From positions 1 to 10,301 of the forward strand of contig CAMAQU010000044.1 in assembly GCA_945860425.1 (NCBI GenBank): a stretch of DNA of 10,301 bases, in the 5' to 3' direction. The translations under genes were made by a program, and so were the position numbers. The stretch's first letter is position 1. Every line of letters begins with the position of its first letter. This DNA comes from Sphingomonas paucimobilis (GTDB lineage: Bacteria > Pseudomonadota > Alphaproteobacteria > Sphingomonadales > Sphingomonadaceae). Below the pieces are notes generated by a model that was not told where the DNA came from, searched no databases, and worked only from the letters and a program-made list of their open reading frames with translations. Below are positions 5,607-10,301 of the stretch, in pieces.

Positions 5607-6953
5607 ATGCTGACCAATGATCAGGCGCGGGATCGTGCCACAAACCTTGTCGCCCGCGCCTTAAAGGCCGGGGCAGATGCCGCCGATGCTGTTTATGTCG
5701 CAGATGCCTCTACCGGGGTCCAGGTGCGTCTGGGCGCGCTGGAAGATGTCCAGCGATCCGAAGGTGAAGAAATTGGCCTGCGTGTCTTTGTCGGTCGCCA
5801 ATCGGCCAGCGCCTCTTCTTCTGACCTGTCAACGGACGCTCTGGAAAAGCTGGCTGAGCGCGCCGTTGCGATGGCGGGCCAAGCGCCGGAAGATGAATTT
5901 GCCGGACTTGCGCCGGAAGACATGTTGATGCGTGATGCCCCGCGCCTGCTCGATATTGACGACACGATCGATGTTTCCCCGCAGGATTTGCGGGATCGGG
6001 CCATGGCCGCCGAGGATGCAGCCCGCGCCGTCACGGGCGTGACCAATAGCGAAGGGGGCAGCGCCAGCGCAGGCCGAGCCGTTATTGCACTGGCAACCAG
6101 CGCCGGCTTTTCGGGCGGCTATTCCGGATCCAGCCATGGCGTGTCCGCCAGCGTCCTTGCAGGCGAAGGTGCGGGGATGCAGCGCGATTATAGCTATCAC
6201 TCGGTGCGCCATTTGGGCGATCTGGACGATGCAGCGCTGATTGGCAGGAACGCAGGCGAACGCGCCGTTGCCCGGCTCAACCCCGTGCGGCTCAAAAGCG
6301 GGCCGATGACAATCGTCTTTGACCCGCGCATTGGCGGCAGCCTTGTCGGCCATTTGCTCGGCGCGATCACGGGCGGGGCCATTGCGCGCAAGACGAGCTT
6401 CCTACTCGACGCGCTTGAAACAGAGCTGTTCAAAAGCGGCATCACCATTATCGACGACCCGCATCGGCTGCGCGGCCTGCGATCCCGCCCCTTTGACGGG
6501 GAAGGCCTGCCGACCAGCCGCCGAGCCATTATTGATCAGGGTGTGCTGACGGGCTGGTTGCTCGACTCCGCCTCGGCGCGCCAGCTTGGGCTCACGCCCA
6601 CGGGCCATGCCTCCAGAGGTGTGGGCGGCCCGCCAGGTGCCGGGACAAGCAATGTCCATATGGAGCCGGGGACACTCTCCCCCACCGAACTAATGGCCGA
6701 TATCAAGGAAGGTCTTTATGTCACAGACTTGATCGGTCAGGGCGTCAATGGCCTGACCGGCGATTATAGTCGCGGGGCATCCGGCTTTGTCATCCGCAAC
6801 GGCCAATTGGCAGAGGCCGTTGCCGAAGTGACGATTGCCGGCAACCTCAAAGATATGTTCCGCACGCTGACCCCGGCCAATAATCTGACCTTCCGCTATG
6901 GCACCAATGTCCCCACATTGCGCGTCGATGGCATGACCCTTGCCGGAGACTGA
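5607..6953 (+). CDS. pmbA: TldD/PmbA-family protein, PmbA (TldE) subunit
   Basis: A 448-residue member of the TldD/PmbA (U62) family. In E. coli, TldD and TldE (PmbA) form a heterodimeric protease that matures microcin B17 and degrades CcdA. The C-terminal signature DLIGQGVNGLTGDYSRGASG at 374-393, followed by VTIAGNLKDMF (408-418), is diagnostic of the PmbA/TldE side. No HExxH zinc motif is visible, as expected for TldE; that motif belongs to TldD, which is not in this window, so its partner should be encoded elsewhere. The N-terminus (about 1-70) has the usual DAADAVYVADASTGVQVRLG strand region. The ATG at 5607 has no obvious Shine-Dalgarno. It ends 3 bases before the phosphatase gene, suggesting coupling. 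The natural substrate in this organism is unknown. Confidence 0.92.
   Translation: MLTNDQARDRATNLVARALKAGADAADAVYVADASTGVQVRLGALEDVQRSEGEEIGLRVFVGRQSASASSSDLSTDALEKLAERAVAMAGQAPEDEFAGLAPEDMLMRDAPRLLDIDDTIDVSPQDLRDRAMAAEDAARAVTGVTNSEGGSASAGRAVIALATSAGFSGGYSGSSHGVSASVLAGEGAGMQRDYSYHSVRHLGDLDDAALIGRNAGERAVARLNPVRLKSGPMTIVFDPRIGGSLVGHLLGAITGGAIARKTSFLLDALETELFKSGITIIDDPHRLRGLRSRPFDGEGLPTSRRAIIDQGVLTGWLLDSASARQLGLTPTGHASRGVGGPPGAGTSNVHMEPGTLSPTELMADIKEGLYVTDLIGQGVNGLTGDYSRGASGFVIRNGQLAEAVAEVTIAGNLKDMFRTLTPANNLTFRYGTNVPTLRVDGMTLAGD
6945..6948 (+). promoter_or_regulatory. Candidate ribosome binding site deciding the phosphatase start
   Basis: GGAG inside the last codons of pmbA lies 8 bases ahead of a TTG at 6957 and 14 bases ahead of an ATG at 6963. 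The spacing favours the TTG start and the sequence of the codon favours the ATG. The two proteins differ by only two residues. Confidence 0.4.
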
Positions 6954-6956
6954 CCC

Positions 6957-7742
6957 TTGCCCATGACTGGCCCGCGTCTCGATGCGCTCAGCGCCATTGC
7001 CAAAGAGGCAGGCCAAATCGCGCTGGCGCGCTTTCGGGGGGATTTTGAACAATGGGAAAAAGCCCCCGGCAATCCGGTGAGCGAAGTTGACTTGGCCGTC
7101 GATAAATTCCTGAAATCGGCGCTGCGTGATCTGGATCCAGAGGCGGGCTGGCTATCAGAAGAAACGGCGGACAACGCCGAACGCCTGCTGCTGCCCCGCG
7201 TCTGGGTCGTGGACCCAATTGATGGCACGCGCGACTTTGTGCGGGGGCGCGACGGATGGGCCGTCTCCATTGCATTGGTTGAAGGGGGGCAGGCGACGCT
7301 TGCGGTTCTGGATGCCCCAGCCCGGCAGGAGCATTGGCGCGCCGCACGCCGATTTGGCGCATGGCGCAATAATCTGCCAATCACCGCCAGCACCAAGGCC
7401 GAACTCGCTGGCGCGCGCGTGCCCGCCGATGTGCTCCCCAAATTGGATACGGACCTGCAAACCGTTGCCAAACCCAATTCCATTGCGCTGCGCATCGCCA
7501 TGGTGGCGGCGGACGAGGCAGATTTGGTCGCCGCCCTGCGCTGGGGCCATGAATGGGATATTGCGGCTGCCGCGCTCCTGACCGAAGAAGCAGGGGGAAT
7601 TGTGACCGATGCGCATGGGCGGCCCTTGCGGTTCAATTCCACCAAGGGGGAAGCCTTTGGCGTTTTGGCGACCAGCCAAGCGCTGCACCCCGCCGCCGTC
7701 GCCCGACTTCAGGATCGCGCCAAAACCTTGTCTGTCCGCTAA
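6957..7742 (+). CDS. cysQ: Inositol-monophosphatase-family phosphatase, probably CysQ-like 3'(2'),5'-bisphosphate nucleotidase
   Basis: A Mg2+-dependent, lithium-sensitive-type phosphatase of the FIG/IMPase superfamily, 261 residues from the TTG start (259 from the ATG at 6963). Metal-binding motifs are present in order: WLSEETADN at 65-73 (Glu68/Glu69), DPIDGTRDF at 86-94 and the WDIAAA block at 200-205 following GHE. CysQ recycles 3'-phosphoadenosine 5'-phosphate from sulfate assimilation. The IMPase fold is certain, but separating CysQ from inositol phosphatase or HisN-type histidinol phosphatase needs a phylogeny; I favour CysQ from the SEETADN...DPIDGTRDFVRG pattern. The gene follows pmbA after 3 bases and converges on mrp, with 36 bases between the stops. 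Confidence 0.82.
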   Translation: MPMTGPRLDALSAIAKEAGQIALARFRGDFEQWEKAPGNPVSEVDLAVDKFLKSALRDLDPEAGWLSEETADNAERLLLPRVWVVDPIDGTRDFVRGRDGWAVSIALVEGGQATLAVLDAPARQEHWRAARRFGAWRNNLPITASTKAELAGARVPADVLPKLDTDLQTVAKPNSIALRIAMVAADEADLVAALRWGHEWDIAAAALLTEEAGGIVTDAHGRPLRFNSTKGEAFGVLATSQALHPAAVARLQDRAKTLSVR

Positions 7743-7743
7743 T

Positions 7744-7785
7744 CTATCCCGATAGGGTGGCCGGACAACTAGCCTTGATCAGGCT
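7744..7785 (+). terminator. Weak hairpins between converging phosphatase and mrp genes
   Basis: Two short hairpins lie in the gap: CTATC-CC-GATAG (7744-7755) and AGCCT-TGATC-AGGCT (7771-7785), the second overlapping the mrp stop codon and followed by only three Ts. Both are short and lack a proper U-tract, so termination here is a guess based mainly on the convergent layout. Confidence 0.25.
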
Positions 7786-8768
7786 TTGAGCCAATCGGCG
7801 ATTTTCGCTGCAATATCATGAAAGGCCTGTGCCTCTGGTCCGTTTCCGGCAGCGGGCGGGCGGCCTGCATCAGAGGCTTCTCGGATCGCTATGGTCAAGG
7901 GGATACGGCCCAAAAACGGCACGCCCAATGTGCGCGCAGCGGCTTCCGCCCCGCCCGATCCAAAGGGATCAGACACCTCTCCACAATGGGGGCAGACATA
8001 GCCCGCCATATTCTCAATCAGGCCGATGATCGGCACATCCGCCGATCGGAAGAAATCCATCGCGCGTGTCGCATCAATCAGCGCCAAATCTTGCGGCGTT
8101 GAAACGATCACCGCGCCCGCAGGCTTGTGCTTTTGCACCATCGACAATTGCACATCGCCCGTGCCCGGCGGCAAATCGGCCACCAACAAATCGACATCCC
8201 CCCATTCGGCATCAATCAGCTGGCCAAGCGCATTTCCGGCCATCGGGCCACGCCAAGCAATGGCCTGCCCCGGCTGAACCAGATGCCCCATAGACAGCAA
8301 GGGAATGCCAATGCCGGTGTCCACCGGGATCAGCTTTTGACCCTGCGCCTGCGGCTTCTGCCCCTCGCTTGCTGTCAACACGGGTTGGGACGGGCCATAA
8401 ATATCGCCATCAACAAGCCCGGTCGTAAACCCCGAATTTTTCAACGCGACAGCCAGATTGGTGGACACAGTCGACTTGCCGACCCCGCCTTTGCCGCTGG
8501 CCACCGCAATCATACGGCGAACGGGCTTTTCGCTGGTCATGGCAATGCGCACCTCGGTGACGCCGGGCAGCGCCTTGAGCTTTGCCTCAACTTCGGCATT
8601 CAACGCGTCACGGACATCAAGCGACAATCCGGTCACATCGAGAATCAGGCCGGCACGACCATCGGCCAAGCGCGGGGCCGAGGCGCGACCAGAAGTCAGA
8701 AGACCGCCCTTTCCGGCGGGGTCGGAAATGGCGTCGAGACACGCCTTTATGTGTTCAAGATCAGACAT
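7779..8768 (-). CDS. mrp: Mrp/ApbC/NBP35-family Fe-S cluster carrier ATPase
   Basis: A cytosolic P-loop NTPase of 329 residues that binds and transfers [4Fe-4S] clusters. The deviant Walker A motif SGKGGVGKST is at 91-100, the switch/Walker B region DLPPGTGDVQL at 198-208, and the cluster-binding CPHC (Cys259, Cys262) is in MAGYVCPHCGE. The ApbC signature VDGDIYGPSQP is at 119-129. Residues 1-80 correspond to the usual N-terminal DUF59-like domain, but it is divergent: the DPE...LG motif is reduced to DPAGKGGLLTSG. It therefore echoes, in degenerate form, the domain of the SufT-like protein at the other end of the window. The ATG at 8768 gives the standard length but has no clear Shine-Dalgarno. 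It is divergent from hflK and appears to be a single-gene transcript. Confidence 0.93.
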   Translation of the reverse strand: MSDLEHIKACLDAISDPAGKGGLLTSGRASAPRLADGRAGLILDVTGLSLDVRDALNAEVEAKLKALPGVTEVRIAMTSEKPVRRMIAVASGKGGVGKSTVSTNLAVALKNSGFTTGLVDGDIYGPSQPVLTASEGQKPQAQGQKLIPVDTGIGIPLLSMGHLVQPGQAIAWRGPMAGNALGQLIDAEWGDVDLLVADLPPGTGDVQLSMVQKHKPAGAVIVSTPQDLALIDATRAMDFFRSADVPIIGLIENMAGYVCPHCGEVSDPFGSGGAEAAARTLGVPFLGRIPLTIAIREASDAGRPPAAGNGPEAQAFHDIAAKIADWLKA

Positions 8769-8839
8769 GAACGCGATTTAGGCGGAGAATCGATCTGTGC
8801 CACTGTTTTTCGTTCAAACCTCATCCTATATGTATTTTT
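8769..8839. promoter_or_regulatory. Divergent mrp/hflK intergenic region, presumed promoters
   Basis: These 71 bases are noticeably more AT-rich than the genes around them and must serve both directions. On the plus strand TATATG at 8827-8832 is a plausible -10, but the sequence 17 bases before it (TGTTTT) is a poor -35. On the minus strand TTGAAC (complement of 8812-8817) resembles a -35, with only a weak -10 (ATCGAT) 17 bases on. No operator or clear ribosome binding site is visible. Confidence 0.35.
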
Positions 8840-9928
8840 ATGAGCAAAACGACAGGCTGGCGAGCGCGCGCGATCGCGCTGATGACGGAAACAGGCGGAC
8901 CATGGGGCAATCGCGGTGGCGGTGGCTCTGGTGGGGGCGGATCAGGCGGCAACGGCCCCAAGAATCCTTGGTCCCTGCCGCCCGGTGGCGGACGCCCGGG
9001 CGGCGGCGGCCCTTCACCTATGGATGAAATAACCCGTCGTTTGCGCAATCAATTCGGCGGCGGCGGGGGCGGCACGCCTTGGCCCATGATTCGTTTGGCG
9101 GGTGCCGCAATTCTCGGTCTTTGGATCATGTTTACCAGCGTGCATGCCATTGCGCCGCAAGAACGCGGTGTTGTCACTTTCTTTGGCGCCTATTCCCGCA
9201 CGCTGAATTCTGGGATCGGCCTGACCTTGCCCGCCCCGATTGAGACCGTGGCCAAAATGAACGTTGCCGAAATCCGCACGATCAACGTGCCGGCGGGCGA
9301 CGGCGTTGAAAATTTTGTGCTGACCGGTGATCAGAATATCGTCGATCTCGATTATTCTGTGCGCTGGAGCATCGCCGACCCGGAACTATTTCAGTTTCAG
9401 CTTGCTGAGCCGGAGGGCACCATCAAGGAAGTCGCCGAAAGTGCGATGCGGGCCGCTGTGTCGCGTGTCGACCTCAACGGCGCGATTGGGGCAAGACGTG
9501 GCCAGATTGAAGCCGATGTTGAAAATCGGATGCGCTCTGTTTTGGGAGCCTATCGCTCTGGCGTGCGGATTGAAGGCGTTGCAATCAAACGCGCTGACCC
9601 GCCAAGCCCGGTGATGGACGCATTCAAGGATGTGACGGCGGCGCAGCAGGAAGCACAATCCATGCTCAATCAGGCAAACACCTATTCGCAGCAAGTCACG
9701 CAACGTGCCTTGGGGGAAGCCCAAGCCTTTGACAAAGTCTATGCGCAGTACAAGCTGTCGCCCGTCGTGACACGCCGCCGCATGTATTATGAAACCATGG
9801 AGCAGGTCTTGGGCAAGCTGGATAAGACGATTGTCGAGAATTCCAATAATGTGACCTATCTCCCCCTCCCTCCAACAGCACGTCGGGTGACTGAGCCGCC
9901 AGCGCCCGCCGCACAGGGAGAACGCTAA
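8840..9928 (+). CDS. hflK: HflK, SPFH/Band 7 membrane protein, FtsH protease modulator subunit
   Basis: HflK and HflC form a large membrane-anchored cage around FtsH, with the SPFH domain on the periplasmic side, and modulate membrane protein turnover. The 362-residue protein has a Gly-rich, cytosolic, probably disordered N-terminus (about 19-79, with repeated GGGGS-like units), one transmembrane segment at about 82-104 (PMIRLAGAAILGLWIMFTSV), and an SPFH domain from APQERGVVTFFG (105-116) to about 300. Family motifs include LTGDQNIVDLDYSVRW (161-176) and TAAQQEAQSMLNQAN (266-280), then the coiled region and a Pro-rich tail. It is shorter than E. coli HflK (419). An alternative ATG at 8882 would remove 14 residues; neither start has a good Shine-Dalgarno. 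It overlaps hflC by one base (TAATG). Confidence 0.94.
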   Translation: MSKTTGWRARAIALMTETGGPWGNRGGGGSGGGGSGGNGPKNPWSLPPGGGRPGGGGPSPMDEITRRLRNQFGGGGGGTPWPMIRLAGAAILGLWIMFTSVHAIAPQERGVVTFFGAYSRTLNSGIGLTLPAPIETVAKMNVAEIRTINVPAGDGVENFVLTGDQNIVDLDYSVRWSIADPELFQFQLAEPEGTIKEVAESAMRAAVSRVDLNGAIGARRGQIEADVENRMRSVLGAYRSGVRIEGVAIKRADPPSPVMDAFKDVTAAQQEAQSMLNQANTYSQQVTQRALGEAQAFDKVYAQYKLSPVVTRRRMYYETMEQVLGKLDKTIVENSNNVTYLPLPPTARRVTEPPAPAAQGER

Positions 9929-10301
9929 TGGACCGTCTGTTGCGCAACCCCGTCGGGCTCGCCTTTTTGGCACTCGCGGTCATCATTTTGCTGGGCTCCA
10001 CCTTTTCCTTCGTGCCGGAAACGCGGCAGGGCGTCGTCGTGCGCTTTGGCCAGCCCGTGCGGATTATCAACGCCTATAAGCCGGGCGAAAATTTCGGAAA
10101 TACCGGCGCTGGCTTGATCGTTCGCATTCCTTTTGCTGAAAAAATTCAGTGGCTCGACAAGCGCGTCCAATCGATCAGCATGGATGAGCAAGAAGTCTTG
10201 GCGACAGACCAGCTGCGTCTGCAAGTCGATGCCTTTGCCCGGTATCGCATCACCGATCCGCTCAAAATGTATAAGACAGCACGCACAGAAGAGCGCCTGG
10301 C
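9928..10301 (+). CDS. hflC: HflC, SPFH/Band 7 partner of HflK (3' end outside the window)
   Basis: The second subunit of the HflKC complex. The frame from ATG 9928 stays open to the window end (124 complete codons). It shows a short cytosolic start (MDRLLRNP), one transmembrane segment at about 9-29 (VGLAFLALAVIILLGSTFSF), and the start of the SPFH domain: ETRQGVVVRFGQPVR at 31-45, then GLIVRIPFAEKIQWLDKRVQ (62-81) and LATDQLRLQVDAFARYRITDP (91-111), all typical of HflC. The start is set by AGGGAG at 9915-9920, 7 bases ahead, and by the TAATG overlap with the hflK stop, which implies coupled translation in the expected one-to-one complex. Confidence 0.95.
   Translation, partial: MDRLLRNPVGLAFLALAVIILLGSTFSFVPETRQGVVVRFGQPVRIINAYKPGENFGNTGAGLIVRIPFAEKIQWLDKRVQSISMDEQEVLATDQLRLQVDAFARYRITDPLKMYKTARTEERL

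Noticed and set aside
6896..7645. 249-codon minus-strand open frame over the phosphatase gene
   Set aside because: Its Ser/Arg/Ala-rich composition is typical of the antisense frame of a high-GC gene, and the opposite strand carries complete IMPase motifs.
8127..8843. 238-codon plus-strand open frame over mrp
   Set aside because: It is an antisense shadow of mrp, low in motif content and rich in His, Gln and Arg, running into the hflK start.
8905..8950. Gly/Ser-coding tract as vector or synthetic-linker contamination
   Set aside because: It continues seamlessly into a native HflK, uses mixed codons, and Gly-rich N-termini are normal for this family.

Overview
The window reads as a chromosomal housekeeping segment of an alphaproteobacterium, most likely Sphingomonadales (Sphingopyxis/Sphingorhabdus-like). 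That is an inference from the protein character, the moderately high GC, the sufS-DUF59-sufA tail of a SUF operon, and short G/C-rich palindromic repeats of the kind common in that group. It is almost fully coding, with eleven recognisable genes, the first and last cut by the window edges. I see no RNA gene, insertion sequence, prophage or CRISPR array. Layout: (1) Positions 1-3780, plus strand, hold the end of a SUF iron-sulfur cluster operon: sufS (5' end outside the window), a DUF59 SUF-associated protein (SufT-like) and the A-type carrier sufA. A membrane-anchored or exported metallo-beta-lactamase-fold hydrolase and a type II glyoxalase (GloC/YcbL-type) follow. The first four genes are joined by three consecutive 4-base ATGA stop/start overlaps, so they are very probably co-translated; gloC follows after 27 bases. 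(2) Positions 3781-3903 separate the converging gloC and rsmE genes and hold a large inverted-repeat (REPIN-like) element with a smaller hairpin in its loop. (3) rsmE (16S rRNA m3U1498 methyltransferase, minus strand) diverges from ubiA (4-hydroxybenzoate polyprenyltransferase, ubiquinone synthesis), with almost no space between their start regions. (4) ubiA, pmbA/tldE and a CysQ/inositol-monophosphatase-family phosphatase form a plus-strand run. (5) mrp/apbC (minus), an Fe-S carrier P-loop ATPase, converges on the phosphatase gene and diverges from hflK-hflC, the membrane SPFH complex that modulates the FtsH protease. hflC runs off the right edge. Functionally the window combines Fe-S cluster building (SufS sulfur donor, SufT, SufA, and later Mrp), quinone synthesis, ribosome modification, small-molecule detoxification and membrane protein quality control. 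I find no convincing undescribed system. The points most worth a second look are a palindromic repeat lying in frame at the 5' end of sufS, the REPIN-like element that shares a 10-base core with it, the exported metallo-hydrolase translationally coupled to the SUF genes, and the crowded rsmE/ubiA divergent starts.
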